Positions 44,916-57,612 of a DNA stretch of 64,000 nt are shown here, piece after piece (within the stretch, counting starts at the first letter, position 1; each line of letters opens with the position of its first letter). The position numbers and the translations under genes are program-made. The notes under the pieces were generated by a model that saw only the letters and a program-made list of their open reading frames with translations, was not told the DNA's origin and made no database searches. Origin of the DNA: Apostichopus japonicus (lineage: Eukaryota; Echinodermata; Holothuroidea; Aspidochirotida; Stichopodidae); contig NC_092567.1 of NCBI RefSeq assembly GCF_037975245.1, forward strand, positions 6,260,714 through 6,324,713, written 5' to 3'.

Positions 44916-45026
44916 CAGACTCACATCCACAAAGGTAGTTATGTCAGCAATAATGTGTTCCAGCTTGACTTTTTCTTTCACTTTCTTGGAGGAAATGTAC
45001 AGAAGAAATGTTGAAAACTGTATCAC
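44916..45026 (-). CDS. Candidate exon, unknown protein (1)
   Basis: An open 37-codon stretch, VIQFSTFLLY to TTFVDVSL, bounded on the minus strand by a CTCCAG acceptor and a CTG/GTGAGA donor, both in phase 0. It is rich in K, E and hydrophobic residues, like a helical-repeat protein. I do not recognise the family. Exon calls from open frame plus splice consensus alone are weak in AT-rich DNA, and its phase does not join directly to the candidate at 45320. Confidence 0.27.
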
Positions 45027-45319
45027 CTGGAGGTTCAAGAGAAAATACACAATAACTCAACTTTCCATTCACTAGATTTATCAGGTGAAAATTCATCAGG
45101 TCTGTGATCATTTTTGTAACATACATCAGCGTCTTCCCTTGTGTCTTATTAATAAGTATATGAGTAGTATAGGGTGTATCTCAGGGCAGCAAATATATTG
45201 TTTTTAGGAATATGTTTTGCATCTGATGTAAGCAATTACAACACTTGTAGTGGTGACTAATCAACTCCATGTTACCTTCCAAGAATTGTGTAGACCCCTA
45301 GCCCTCCCCCCCCCCCCAC

Positions 45320-45420
45320 GATAAAAGACATCTTTTGACAATTGCTGGAAATTTTCTACCAGATTTGTGAGCTATCTTCCGTAGTATTGCAACAGAAAAT
45401 AAATGTAGAAAGCACATGTG
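45320..45420 (-). CDS. Candidate exon, unknown protein (2)
   Basis: Open for 33 codons, from HMCFLHLFSVAILRK to FPAIVKRCLL, with acceptor ACTCCAG and a weak GTGGGG donor that lies in a C-run. The composition looks coding, but the phase does not match the neighbouring candidates, so at least one more exon or an error would be needed. Confidence 0.22.
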
Positions 45421-46053
45421 CTGGAGTTTCCTGGAATTATCTCTTAAATGGCCAGTATTATAACTGAAGTGCAAATAATGTACATCTTAAACAGAACACA
45501 TTACGAGAATCCTTCAACACTGTTGACCAATGGCTAAGAATATAATTCTGAATTACTTTGGTTTTTACTCTGAGGACATGCATAGGGTCCAGAAGGTTCA
45601 TGCATGTTTTGTATTACTGACTGACAACGACATATCCACACATTACAGTAAACCCACTAAAGACTTCCATTTGTAATCCCTTAGTATATAGCTCATTGAC
45701 AAATGACATAAAACCTAAATTATCTTCAGATTTAAATTTGACATCAATTTTATTGGGTTATAGATGTACTGAGAAGGGAAGGGTAGGAAAGGTTAGGATG
45801 GAAAAGTAGAAATGGTTCCTGTTAGTCATTCTGCATGGTTCTAACTTAGTGTGGGTATGGTTCTAACTTAGTGTGTGTATGGGTCTCATTTTGTGTGCAG
45901 TAACTCTATTTAATTGTTAGGGCACATGCACTTATGAATTAAATTTATTGTCTATGAGCCTGCCATACATTTTACTCCCTATTATTTGCGGCAATTTAGG
46001 CTGACAATACAGAGGAGTCTGGCTGCACTATTACGACCGAGTACTACGCTTAC

Positions 46054-46161
46054 CTGCCACCCAACACTACAGTATGACAAACTGATAAATTAGAAGGGAT
46101 CAAGTCATCTGAATATTTTGTTCCTTCATTTATGATGAATACACAAAACAAAGAAATGGAC
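46054..46161 (-). CDS. Candidate exon, unknown protein (3)
   Basis: An open stretch SISLFCVFIINEGTKYSDD to VCHTVVLGG between a TCCAG acceptor and a strong GTAAGC donor, entering and leaving in compatible phase (one base in, two bases out). The best of the four candidates by splice strength. Family unknown. Confidence 0.27.
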
Positions 46162-47966
46162 CTGGATATTAAACACATACACCTCTTTGTGTAGTTTTAC
46201 ACATTGGTATGCAATACAATGTATGGCATGCAGTGTCTAACATATGGTGTATGTACTGTATGTTGAGGCCTTTATATTCCCCTCTGGCCCTTAGGGAATT
46301 TGCTGATCAAGCAAGATTCAAAACAATTGCTGTTCCTCCAGGATTTAGGCAGTAACAAAATCACTTTCTACCCAGAATCAAATCTAATTATAAATAACAC
46401 CCAGCATATCAGTCCTGTTATACACTAATTATACACTAATCATTACCATCAGCATATTGTAAACCATTCTGTGCAAGATCCACATCATGTGACCCCAAAG
46501 ATCGTCTCAAGAAAGATTAATCCACATTTACCTAATGAGGAGATAAAGACAAAGACAATAAGAATCATATCTGAACTAGATGTTTTAATGCAAACGATAA
46601 AATCCCTTGTTTTTGAGTTTGCCTTTTTAATATTTACTCAACATTTATTCCATTGCTCACAGATACACAAGCTTATGCTAAAATGACTCAATAATTGCAA
46701 GTTCATTCATTTTATTGCAAGGCGCTTTTATTTTAAAGTTGAATAATTTTTGGAAATTTATCCATAAAGAAAACAAAAGGCAAAACTTGGTAACATGTTT
46801 GCAATCCTATGGTTTAGCCTACTGTAATTTGGTCAGCACACTTTCTAATTGGTACTTTTAACGTTGTTGGTGCAGCAGGCCAATAAAGTTGTTCTCAAAT
46901 TTCTAACTCTATTACTTTGAAGTCAAGCAAAGTTAGGCAATATTACTGGTCTAGATTGCTTTTTTTTTTCAAACTATCTGTATACCAGTGTGAAGCAATG
47001 GCTGCTCTATTACATAAATGTTAGTGTTTTTGCTTTCACAACTTTCCCAGTAACTTAATTTCCAACTTTACCAATATGCAGCAATATGATGCACCCCCCC
47101 CCCACCCAAACACACTCTTATAACAGAAAAACTGAATTACACAATAACTTTAAGAACAGAAAAATAATAAAAATGCATTAAAGATTTCAGATGACATAAC
47201 ATGCTGAATCCTAAAAGAACTTGTCATATTGTGTTGTATGATCTTCTGTGATAGAATCGTAAACTTGCTAGTCACAGTGCAATACTCAATACCTATCATC
47301 ATCCTTGACAACTATTTAATATGATGGGATAGGTGGACCTTGCCATAAATTACATAATATCCACTCAACCTGGAGACGTGACAATAGGAAGCCTTTATTA
47401 GCATTATATGCCCACACAGGAATGAAACGGTTACATAATGAAACAATGGATGTCTAATGACCATTAAAATTGGTCAGATTTGAAAGATTAGAGATGTCCT
47501 TGGCATCAGAATTTCATCCTCTTGAAAACTACAATTATGGTACAATTTGTAGAGATGATGCTACAATTAGGGAAGCACTGAACACAAGAGGTCTCACAGA
47601 ATCCCTGAGTTTAAGACACAACCTTTAGCAATGTTCTCACTAGATTGTTCATATCTTATGTCTTGTTTTGCAGTGCTTGGAATTGATGGGGGTTGGGGGG
47701 TCCTGGATGATAGACTTTTCCGTGGGGAAATTTCCCTTGAGGGATCATCTGATATGTCATGGAGTAAATATATCCAATTAAAAACTTGCATTCTCATGGA
47801 GGAGGGGGATGGGTGGGGGGGGGGGGGTAAGAATCAGGTGGTGGACCATACAATCATTACCCTGATAATGTAAACTGTACGCATGTCTTCAAAGAGCTGT
47901 AATCCGGAATTGAAACTGGTAAATCCCTAAACAGGCTGATCTCAGGACTGAATAATTCCAGTTTAC

Positions 47967-48093
47967 CTGATGATGAGAAAAAACAAAATGCATTTGGTCA
48001 TCAGTTATAATGTTATTATTCATGTAAATTGTCATCACCCGGTCTGCAAGTAGCTGCATTCTACCATGTATCATTGTCAAACACAGAACACAG
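47967..48093 (-). CDS. Candidate exon, unknown protein (4)
   Basis: 42 open codons, CVLCLTMIHGRMQLL to MHFVFSHHQ, ending exactly at CAG/GTAAAC and starting after a TAGTAG acceptor. No recognised domain. If the four candidates belong together the gene runs on the minus strand from above 48 kb towards 44.9 kb. Confidence 0.25.
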
Positions 48094-50830
48094 CTACTAT
48101 AAACATATGGTATGCTACTGTAGTTTGAAAATAAATTACTCAGTTATTATTATAATAACAATGTAAAGAAACTAAAGCAACTAGAACACAAATCTATAGA
48201 CTATACAAGATGTGTTCAAGGTCTCATAATGCTTCCCACAGTGTATATACAGCTCACCTAAAACCAAACTAATTGAAATATAAAGAAACATTAATTTGAA
48301 ATTGAGACAAGCATTGAATCTTCAATACAAACTTTAAGCAATACCACTAGCAATCCAGTCTGGTTTATATTCAATTGAGAAACACAAGTAATAACAATGC
48401 AACCCTGAAAACAGATGGAGCCTGAAGAAAACATGATGACCGTTTCGGTCACATAGTTTAGGAACCATTGGTTCACTGTACTGTCTATAGGTTGATGAAT
48501 TTGTAGGATTTCTGAAATGATGACATTGTACTATAATTGAGTTAAAGTACATATTTTTCTATCTGCAGACTTTGACACATATACTGTTATTTCATAACAT
48601 GTTGTTCGGTGCAGTCCTGTTGTGAGAGGGTGAGGGTTGGGTGGAGGCTACAGTTGTACGTCAGCTAAGTGCCCAGTGAAATATGTGATAAAGAATGATA
48701 TACTTTTAACTTTGGATAAACAAAGACTTAAAAAAAGTGGATCTCGTGACACAACTGTGCATGGAACTGTGTCTGGCTCTCAATGTCACTGGTTTTGTGT
48801 ACACCTTACTTAAATAATGCTTCTTTAGCCTCACAAGATGTGATTGTGAATCTTAGAACTGGTGTGCGACAGTTTATCAGAAGTTTGGAGAAAAATAGCA
48901 AAGAAGTAAAGGAGATACAAACCCAACCATAATCTTCAGCTGATATGATAGACACCTTTGAGATGAATATCAAAGGTGGAGTTGATTTGCATTCTACTGT
49001 CCAATTTTATATTTCAAATCATATTTCCAATATTTAAGCAAATGCTAAAAACAGTAATCTCTACTGTACTACAGTCAATAAATATCATAACAAACATAGC
49101 ACATTAAATTTCAAGATTATATCCATAGTTGTGTGACATATGTGTGACCTACCTAAATTAATCAAGGTGTTCTTGTTTTGTTTGATGGAGTGTTCATTAC
49201 AAATACTTCTAACACAAAGCTCAGCAATACAGACTTAGTTGACTTCTTTAATGTTTCTACAGCATTATGGAATATCTAAAATGGTATTTCAAGTTTTTTT
49301 ATTTTAATCTGAAGAAAATAAGTACCTCAACAGAAGACATATTTGTAGGTAACCCAAGCTACTTTCATATAAACCAACAAGTTGTCTTCCAGTTTTACCA
49401 TTCTGGGAGTGTCAGGAGTTCTAGAAGACTTTATTCATATGAGTCTAGAAGGCAATTTTTATTTCAGTTTGGCAAATGGTAAAATGTACCAGAGGGTGTT
49501 GAGGTAGCTATTGTGTCATAGCAAGGTCATTACAAACATACCAAGTACTGGATTAATCCAGCAAGAATTCGATCGTTTTAATGTCCTTACTAGGGCGTAA
49601 TCCTGTCAGTTGTATTTTGAGAAGATGAGTTAAAACTTTATATACATTATTTTAATGAGAGTGAATGGAGATAAAAGAGTATTCCTCGATCTGCGACGCT
49701 ATCCATAAAATCTACCACACATCTTTGAAACGTTATCAATACTGTTCAACACTTACCATTAATGTGATTACCATCACATGGAGGAAATATCAGATGATGA
49801 ACCATTCACTGTCCTTGTCAGCACAGTATGAACGTGACTTCTATCAAAAACTGGTAACTACAGGTGGAATAGGTGATCTCCTAACAGCTCGCTTCATAAT
49901 TAACCTAATGCAGAGAAAAGAAAGTGATGTGAATGAGATTTAAGTCCTAATTATAGGAGACCTTGAGAATGTCAGTCAGAAATAGATATGTGAATGTCTC
50001 TGGCTAACTACCCTGTATACATGAACAGTCACAGAGAAAAAAATACAGAGGAAGGAAAGTACAGTTCAGTTTCCAATAACCAGGTATTAAGTGTAAAAAC
50101 AATTAGCCAGTTAAGCATCAAACTTGAACCGGATTGTCCGTTGTTTAGTGGAAGTGGCATATAAAGGTGTGGTGCAGTGATATAAATGAGCTCCCAAAGG
50201 AGAGTCCAACCTCACACAAACCCAACCATGCATGGTTTGGGCCTGACTGAGAAATGTGTGAGATTTTGCACCTCTCTTTCCTATTGAGGAAAGAATGTCT
50301 TTTGAATTTCCACTCATCAGGAGATAAATTTTGTATATAATTTAGTGTGTCAGCTTTGGTGGATGTGTTCTTATATTATTTTTCTTCATTTAATGGCACC
50401 AGGCCCCTGGAGACTGCATTAGCTACATTGACCTAGTTACACCACTCTCGGGGGGGGGGAGGGTCTCTTTCTAGACTTTAGATCACCAAAGGTTTATAAA
50501 GTACCCTGTTCAGCTGGTCAATAGCCATACAATATGGTCAGTTCTTTCCACAAATTTGACGATGGAGACACTTGTAACCTCAAAATTTTGAGTTAAAAAG
50601 TTTTGAGATGAAAATGTCAAAATTTTAACTTTTGAGGTCAAAATCTTGAGACAAAAATTCCAAGTATTGAGAAAACAAATTCAAAATTTTGAAATTTGGG
50701 GACACTTATATATTTTTTTTAAGCCACCGTACTAAGTCGGTGAAGTTAGATCAGTTTTGAGACCAATTAGATTTCTTAAAACCAACTGCAGTGACTGGCT
50801 CAGCAATGTTTAAAATTAAACAAGCATAAG
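48094..50830. other. Repeat-poor stretch, no gene confirmed
   Basis: Unlike the rest of the window this stretch (and 44.3-48.0 kb) has almost no MITEs or minisatellites, as in introns or a gene neighbourhood. Open frames at 49665-49943 (+) and about 49350-49440 (-) look mildly coding but lack a family signature. A degenerate AAAATTTTGAG-type repeat lies at 50580-50700. Confidence 0.4.
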
Positions 50831-51595
50831 CAAGGGCGGCGGAAGCACTTTTGATCTGGGGGGGGCACCAACGTCGAAGGGCACTTTGCAGAAATTCGAT
50901 TGGACTGATGCAGCCTGATATTTAGTACCCTTTATAACTCTTATTGTATTATCTTATTTGCGTATACACAACACTCCATCAATGCCACCCCCCCTCAAGG
51001 AAACAATGCATACTAGCACTGCAGTATCTAATGTGAAACTTGGGAAACAAGGAAAGACAAAATGAGGTGAAATCATTATAAAGTCCAAGTCCCTGCACAC
51101 GCGATCGATACATGCATGAAAGCAAATGATATATGTCAAAATACTGAAAGAAAAGTAATTTTCTATGTTTTTCAATGGTTAAACTGATATTATTATGATC
51201 ATTATTATTGTAACGACTTTCCCAATAAGTATATCCAATTTGGAAGGGTTATAACACGGCAAATGATTGTATGTTATTGGCATGCGATGTAATAACCAAC
51301 GCATGCCTATATGACAATAATACGTCGAACGTGCGCGTAGCGCGCGAAAAATTTTGGTAATATTTTCCGGGCAAGTCGTTACAGCCCCCCCCCCCCCCCC
51401 CCAAATCAAATTGGGCTCCTACGCCTGTGGTAGTAAACATTTAAAACTTCCCGAAATATTTCATTCGACGTGGGTTTCGCTTTGTAAACTCTTTTTTTAT
51501 TTCGAAATGTTTATGTAGAAAAAGGGCACATTTTTAATCTGAGGAAAAGTGGGGGGGCACGTGCCCCCTGTGCCCCCCCGGTTCCGCCGCCCTTG
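50831..51595. mobile_element. hAT-like element with perfect ends and target duplication
   Basis: Both ends read CAAGGGCGGCGGAA inward (14 identical bases). The target duplication AGCATAAG is perfect at 50823-50830 and 51596-51603. The interior shares, inverted, the GCATGCGATGTAATAACC-type segment of composite copies A and B (about 51270-51380) and has a C-run at 51386-51402. No transposase. The perfect duplication suggests a fairly young insertion. Confidence 0.93.
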
Positions 51596-51603
51596 AGCAT
51601 AAG

Positions 51604-51940
51604 TGACAATTCTTAAAGATTCACAGAGCACATACTCAGATTAGAAGGAAGTATATCCTTGTGTTCTCTGTTTATAGTGGTTGGACAAGGGTACTGCAAA
51701 GCTCTCCAAATCTTCAGCATTTTCACATAGTTTCTGGAATCTGCTAGCAATTTCGAGCACATGAGGACATGTCAGTAATAGAAATACTTTATCTGATTTT
51801 ACACTGTGGAATATATATATGAACCCTAGCCGGGTGCTGGGGGCTTCAGAAGAGCTCTGTAACATATCTTCTACTTCATATCCTCTTCTTGTACTAAGTA
51901 TCAAGCATGTAAGAACATGTTAGAGAGAAAAATTTAATTT
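51604..51940. other. Unassigned, weakly coding-like on minus strand
   Basis: An 83-codon minus frame (51641-51904, TRRGYEVEDMLQSSSEAP to HYKQRTQGYTSF) follows a possible TACTTAG acceptor. It reads like real protein but I recognise no family; it could be part of the same minus-strand gene as the 45-48 kb candidates. Confidence 0.25.
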
Positions 51941-51954
51941 CTATGAAGTATAAA

Positions 51955-52080
51955 TCTAAGCCCTGGTGGGAGTCCCTGGGGATTTTAGCTGAGGCATTCT
52001 CACTTTTCAGATATTTAATGTTCTCTGATAGTGATTTTGCAGCCCAAGTGGAGCCAATGGGGGAGGGGGGGGGCAAGTGC
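51955..52080 (-). repeat. Dispersed repeat related to 10510-10620 and 12085-12175
   Basis: On the minus strand, the series ATCAGAGAACATT, AATCCCCAGGGACTCCCA and GGGCTTAGA matches AGTCCCAGGATTCCCAGCAG and AGGGCTTAGAA-type phrases in the 10-12 kb tandem duplication. A G-run sits at one edge. Confidence 0.65.
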
Positions 52081-52497
52081 TCACCACCCTAATGGATACC
52101 AGTGCTTGTATTTGTTTGAATGCCCTCTAAATGTGTTTATTTTAAACAGTATTTTTAGCTAAAAAGGCCTCCCAGATCGTTGGAAATGACACTTCCCAGG
52201 CCTTGTAAGCTGCTCTAAAGTTTTCTCAACATCCTTTATTTTGAGATCCCTTGTCTTGATATGGTCATCAAATAGTTTAGTGAAATAGAAGGGGAAAAAA
52301 ACAGTCTGGTAAGTTACTTTGAAATATCATGACATATCTTTTGTGAGTTTGACACCGGCATTGACATTTTTCAACAAATCCGCAAATTGCGCGTGGAAAA
52401 TAAGGAAAGATTGACTGGGCTTTCAGGCAAGTAACATGCTGAAATGACCAAACTATATGTCACACTGACATCAAAGATTGCATCTGAAATATTATTA

Positions 52498-52725
52498 GGG
52501 TGATAAACTGATTGGCCGGTAGTTCTCAGCGATAGAAACTTTGTTATTTTAGTGGTTTTAAAAGAGCATCAGGGTACGTCCGAGAAGTGCAAACCCGATT
52601 GAAAATGTAACAGAGTATCGAGGCAATGACCCGAGCAATGATGTGAGAAACCTGTATGATGTCAGTATTTTTTACCTTTTAACACAATCTTTGGCATTCC
52701 AGTACCTGGAAACCACCTTTCTATA
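52498..52725 (-). pseudogene. Non-LTR retrotransposon reverse-transcriptase fragment
   Basis: Translated on the minus strand, the pieces GTGMPKIVLK, then VIASILCYIFN, then TYPDALLKPLK, then ENYRPISLSP appear in the order of the N-terminal half of a LINE reverse transcriptase (the NYRPISL motif is characteristic). A shift or gap separates the first piece from the rest, and stops follow. The catalytic FADD box is absent. CR1/L2-like or Jockey-like by feel; the clade is not determined. Confidence 0.72.
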
Positions 52726-52809
52726 AGGGTATTTAGCTCACTAGCTTGTTTGATCAGTTCATGCGCACTGGTTACATGATCCTGATTGGCTGTTTGTATT
52801 TGTATTATT

Positions 52810-53085
52810 CAGGCGCGTAGCGAGGAATTTGCCAAGGGAGGGGCTAACCTGTAGGCAAATTATCAGAGCCGTAGATTCGGCAAGCATAGCGCCACCATGG
52901 TTTGGTGCGAAGCGTACAAGAAAATTCTGGCCGAAAATGTCTCCCAGATCGCTGTAAATGGCACTTCCCAGGCCTTGCAAGTTGCATCTAAGCATTTTCT
53001 CATTTGAAATTACTAGCAATATCATAAAAATGTACACAAAAAAATATGCTCAAGGGTGAGGGGGGGGGGTCGCCCCTTCGCCACT
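52810..53085 (+). mobile_element. hAT-like MITE carrying the shared core (right end decayed)
   Basis: Starts CAGGCGCGTAGCGAGG. The core at about 52885-52982 and the tail (ATATGCTCAAGGG, G-run, CGCCCCTTCGCC) match 10072-10369 closely, but the CTACGCGCCTG end is not intact and I found no target duplication. An isolated core fragment lies upstream at 52160-52215. Confidence 0.75.
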
Positions 53086-54959
53086 GTTGCTAGCGGTAGC
53101 CAACAACCAGATTACTTCATTCTTACCATTCCTATGGAACTCTGTGCATCAAGAAGTGTAGGGTACTGAAGAAAGTTTGATAGGGTCATGGGTCCTGATC
53201 TCCAGTACAGCCTCCGTCTTCATATTCACTAGAGGGTTTCTTCCTACGGTTGAATTATTACATCATGGAGCCGTTAGAGCCTTAGTGACTTCTAAATCAA
53301 AAGTGAAACACTAACATGAAATCAAATTAGTTATTCAGATATTTCAGAAGACTTCAGAAACAAAAGGATACTCACAACAAAGAAAAACCCATGGTAGCAG
53401 TTCCACTTTGATCCAATCATTGATATTTTTAATTTAGTGAATATACAGTAAATTACACTGTTTGGTTTATGAAGCTTTTTGAAAGTTCTTAGGAACTTTT
53501 GCATTCAGATAGCAATGTGACACTACAGCAGTCTTTGTGGGCAATCAACTTCATATGCTAGCTATAAAGACCCCGACACTTTTAGTAAGTAAATTATGTA
53601 AAAGTGCATTTGATTTGATTGAAGCTGAAGATACAGTACGTCGATAGGAAATGAGCATTACCAGCACAAACCCTGGAAATTCTGGATATGTTCCAATAAT
53701 GGGTTTTCATGGACCAGTATGGGTGGTGTAAAGTACTGCAGTATTTTGGGTGACACAAACTACAGTACAATAATGCTAGCATATGATATGAATCTCAATC
53801 TCTGGAAAGCATTGCGCTTCATTTGACTTTTACTCACTGGCAGGTTAGCACTTAAATCCACAATATCCCAGGAGAGGAAACAACTCCAGATTTCTTTAAG
53901 AAATTGAATAGGTTTTTATGACTTAATTTGGCTAAAACCTTTCAGACAGTTGGATGATCTCGCAAATGTAGAACACTTCTAAAATTAATAATATGATCAA
54001 ATTATTTAAAGAAGGAAAACCTCCCCTTCAACTTGTAACCAACTATAACAGGCAAGCATCACCATACTTCAGCTAGTCCAACATTGTGCTGAGCATAGGA
54101 CACGCTTTATGTTGGCATTGCACACTATTGAATATTGTAATTAAAATCATTGGACTAGGCCTGAATTAGGCTGCACTTAGGTTATATGACTAGAGAAGAC
54201 CTAAGCCCTAACGTTGAACGTTATGATGGCCTGTGAGCCTGTCCTTGTTCCTGCATATCCTAACGCTATGAAAGGAACTCAACTGATACGTGGGATTTCT
54301 GCTTTGACAATTGTAATATACTCCGTCTGTTTCTTTCAGTATCATGTTCACCATCTGGAATATGTTGCATTATCTTCATATTTCGTAAGCCAGTACTGTA
54401 GCTTCGGGGAATCACGTCAAACAAACATGGAAGTACAATCATACATGTACCATTCTTCAAACACTGTTTACACTGTGGCGTTGGTTTGTTTAGATTTTGA
54501 AAATGAGACTTGTCCAAGTCGTTTTCCATGGTTAAGAGGGAAATTCCCCTATTTTTCAGATAAATGGTCAATCTTCCAATTGAAATAATAGCAATTTACA
54601 ACAACATGGCAAATTCCTTAGATCTAATAAGTGAGGACTTCAACAATGTTCTACAAAATGTCATTTTATCATTTGCACCTTGACATTTTTTTTTTGTGCT
54701 AAAGGTGCGTTCATAGAATCCTGTACAGCAGCTTGAAATTGTTATCATGACAGCAAGATAAACATTTCTTAGACATGTTTTTTTTTCAGCCCGGATAGGC
54801 TATTGTTTAACTACAAGCTTGGAAAATGGTCAATACTTTAACATTTCTAAAATCTTTTGAAATGAGGAGATGAAAGCATTTGGGTATTTCAACATTAATA
54901 AGAAAAGTTATAAGTTGTACACTAGGATATGGAAGTCGAAGGGTGGGGAGGGGTGGGCA
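53086..54959. other. No gene confirmed
   Basis: AT-rich, repeat-poor. Overlapping frames on both strands at 54214-54588 (124 and 101 codons) have no domain signature; both being open suggests chance. Confidence 0.4.
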
Positions 54960-55019
54960 ACGTTACATTTAGCTGATATCGAATTCGGAGGGGGAGGGGG
55001 GGGGCGATGCAGACCCGTC

Positions 55020-55095
55020 AATTCCCCCGGTATTATTCTCCCGGTGTTTCATCACTTGCGACATTTCTGAAAATAGCCAACAGTTATTCCTATGC
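55020..55095 (-). repeat. Fragment of the ACCTGTCAAC-ended element
   Basis: The sequence CACTTGCGACATTTCTGAAA and AATAGCCAACA is the reverse complement of 28682-28722, followed by CCGGTATTATTCTCCCGG-type sequence. Confidence 0.7.
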
Positions 55096-55101
55096 TTACA
55101 G

Positions 55102-55690
55102 AGGCGTATCCAGGAATTTCTAACCCGGGGGGCGCGAATTACTATCTAAGCGGAGCGCCACCATCGGTTGGCGCGCAGCGCACAAGAAAATTTCTGGTTT
55201 TGACACCCCCCAGATCACCGGAAATGGCACATCTTGGGCTTGAAAATGACCAACTAGATGTTCAGTTTTGCATGAGTAAACCAAGTATTTTCCCAATTTT
55301 TTTCCCCATCCATAACCTTTCTGAAGATTGTCACCAGTCACACATGTTCGACCTCATCGCATCTCCTGTGGATCATTGCTTTTGTAGGTAATTCTACGTC
55401 GCTGCCCACAATACCCGTCAGCCCCACTTTTCAAGGTTTTAAGCCCATTATTCGTTTAGAATTTGAAAATTCACACTTCTCGTGAAATAACTTCACTTCA
55501 AAACATACCAAAAATGTTGCACAAAATTTTCTCTATGGACTGCCAATACAGAAAAAAAAAACCTCCTTCAACCTCTAACAGACCGGTCAAAATTGCACGA
55601 GAAGAGGGACGAATGTTTAGGAATGTTGGTCAGGGAAATTTCAAAAATTCTGGAATCAGTTAATTTATTGGTGCATGGGCGCAGATCAGT
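55102..55690. mobile_element. Dispersed element with shared core, partner of 39610-40205
   Basis: Starts AGGCGTATCCAGGAATTTC. The core lies at 55140-55245, followed by ~430 bp that match 39745-40205 in reverse orientation. A second core copy with different flanks follows at 55729-55835. Confidence 0.72.
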
Positions 55691-55728
55691 CTTGGATAAT
55701 GGTGGGGACGCTTTTCATTTTTCTGATA

Positions 55729-55835
55729 CTATCTAAGCGGAGCGCGACCATGCATGTGTTCGCGCGTAGCGTACAAGAATTTTTTGGCAAATATACCACC
55801 AAGATCACCGGAAATAACACTTCCCAGACCTAATG
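55729..55835 (+). mobile_element. Isolated MITE core copy
   Basis: CTATCTAAGCGGAGCGCGAC, GTACAAGAA and AGATCACCGGAAAT in core order. Termini not identified. Confidence 0.6.
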
Positions 55836-56324
55836 ATGCTCCCAAAACTCCTTAAGTTTTCGATCTCATGGCTTTGAAATTTAGTTTGGGGAAATGCATG
55901 GGCATCTGCACAAAAAAAAAATCAGGGGACAAATGATCCAAGTAGACTTTTGTATACGATGGGTCTTGTTTCGTAACTCATCGGGAAGCGACTAGAGGGG
56001 TGGGCGTAGGGTTGTGGGCGCGCGTTTTCATGCAGGTGGGAACAATCTCGAGAAGTGATGTGTACGTCCGCCCCACCCCCCACCCCTCCCGGCAATGATA
56101 CACCTAACATGGATCCACTACATGATATTCACAGTAAATGTGCTCAATTCTCAAATCGCATGCGGAATTTTTTTATTTTTAGATTCATTGTATGAGTTAC
56201 GGTACTAGGGGTGGGGTAACCATTAGCATTCAGTTCGCGTTGTATAACATTTTTTATCTCTGGATGACAGTGCTGCATCGAAGGACATATGTCTAGTGCA
56301 GTTCGCATATAGATCCTGGGCTAA

Positions 56325-56817
56325 TACGAAATGCGTCATGTTCCCCGACGACTCGGTCGAGTTCAAGACCAGCCACAGTTGGTTTCATAGCACAAATTTA
56401 ATTCCATACACACACACTCGTCATGATATACTATATATAGTATATATATATATATATATATATACATTAGTGAGAGAGGAAAAATGGAAACGTCAAAAAT
56501 GAAGTCGTAGCGGTGTAAGTTAGGGGTAGGCTGAGACACGCGCCCCTTCCGAAATCCTCGATCCGTCACTGGCTACCCTGTGTATATAATAGGGATCGGC
56601 GCTGTAATTATGTCACTGTTCCTCTTTCTCTTCCCGGTGTCTTGGCGTTTTTTCTGTTCCCTCCTTTTCTCCTTTTCCTCTTTCTTCTTTTTCTTTTCCC
56701 TTCCTTCCTCTCCTTCCTCCTCTTCCCCCTCTTTTTCCCTTTTTTCTTCTCTCTTTTTTCTCTCCTCTTTTTCTTACCCGGGGGCGCGCCCCCAACGCCC
56801 CCCCCTTCATACGCGCC
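56325..56817 (-). mobile_element. Dispersed composite repeat, copy C (left part only)
   Basis: Reverse-oriented relative of the first ~500 bp of copies A and B: pyrimidine tract (56640-56785), TCGAGTTCAAGACCAGCC, and a CAGGCGCGTATGAAGG end at 56817. It stops near ATGCGTCATG, where A and B continue, so this may be the original element boundary. A (TA)n run lies at about 56437-56465. Confidence 0.75.
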
Positions 56818-57050
56818 TGCCTTATTCGCGTAATAAGTTTAATCTAAAATTAGACTGATTGTTTACAAACACGTTACGACTGACACAGTGCTGTGCGGGA
56901 CTCTCAACCAATATCAGGCTGCTTTGTCAGTTCTCGGACTTCGCCCAATGTCGTTATTGTACGCTGACCTTGGTCGAGTCCTGAGTACAGTACAGTAGTA
57001 CGGCGTGCACTGTGCATATGCCATGATGCACTATATATACACTTAAAGAC

Positions 57051-57140
57051 CAACTTGTGATATATTAGTTATTATCTAATCGACCATCCTTTATTACCGA
57101 TGTGATATATTAGCTATTATCTAATCGACCATTATTACTC
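57051..57140. repeat. 46-bp direct repeat, two copies
   Basis: TGTGATATATTAG(T/C)TATTATC followed by TAATCGACCAT occurs twice. Confidence 0.85.
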
Positions 57141-57604
57141 ACTGTATAATATCACCTGTCATATGCCTGCAACCTACATACCAATAGGGTCAGCTTGTGA
57201 CCCTACCGGACTCCTGCTGAGTCTGCCTTATTTATATTATTATAAAATATAAGATATGGATGAGGACAGTTGTTATATGGGTACTGACCAAGGAAGACAC
57301 GGAATAAATGGTTCATGTATACATTCGTTTCTTGTGTACTTATTTATTCAGGTTCATTACATGTGCATTCATCCTACTACTTACAATATACGCGAGCGAC
57401 ATAACACAACTATGGAGACTTTTCGATGAACATAAAATCCCACCATTTTGCATGTATGTAATCCTTAACTCACTCCAATTACATTGCTGTAATTAACTTT
57501 ACCAATTTCGGACGTTAAATACGTGAAATGGGAAGAAAAGTCAGCTTTTTATGAAACCTATTTCAGACATTCCTGAAACATTCCGAAGACATCAGGTGAC
57601 CATG

Positions 57605-57612
57605 TGACGTCA
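57605..57612. promoter_or_regulatory. CRE palindrome TGACGTCA
   Basis: Perfect CREB/ATF-type site 98 bp before the THAP start codon at 57710, a plausible core-promoter position. Confidence 0.4.

Noticed and set aside
54214-54588. 124-codon plus-strand and 101-codon minus-strand overlapping frames
   Set aside because: Both strands open with no family resemblance; more likely chance.
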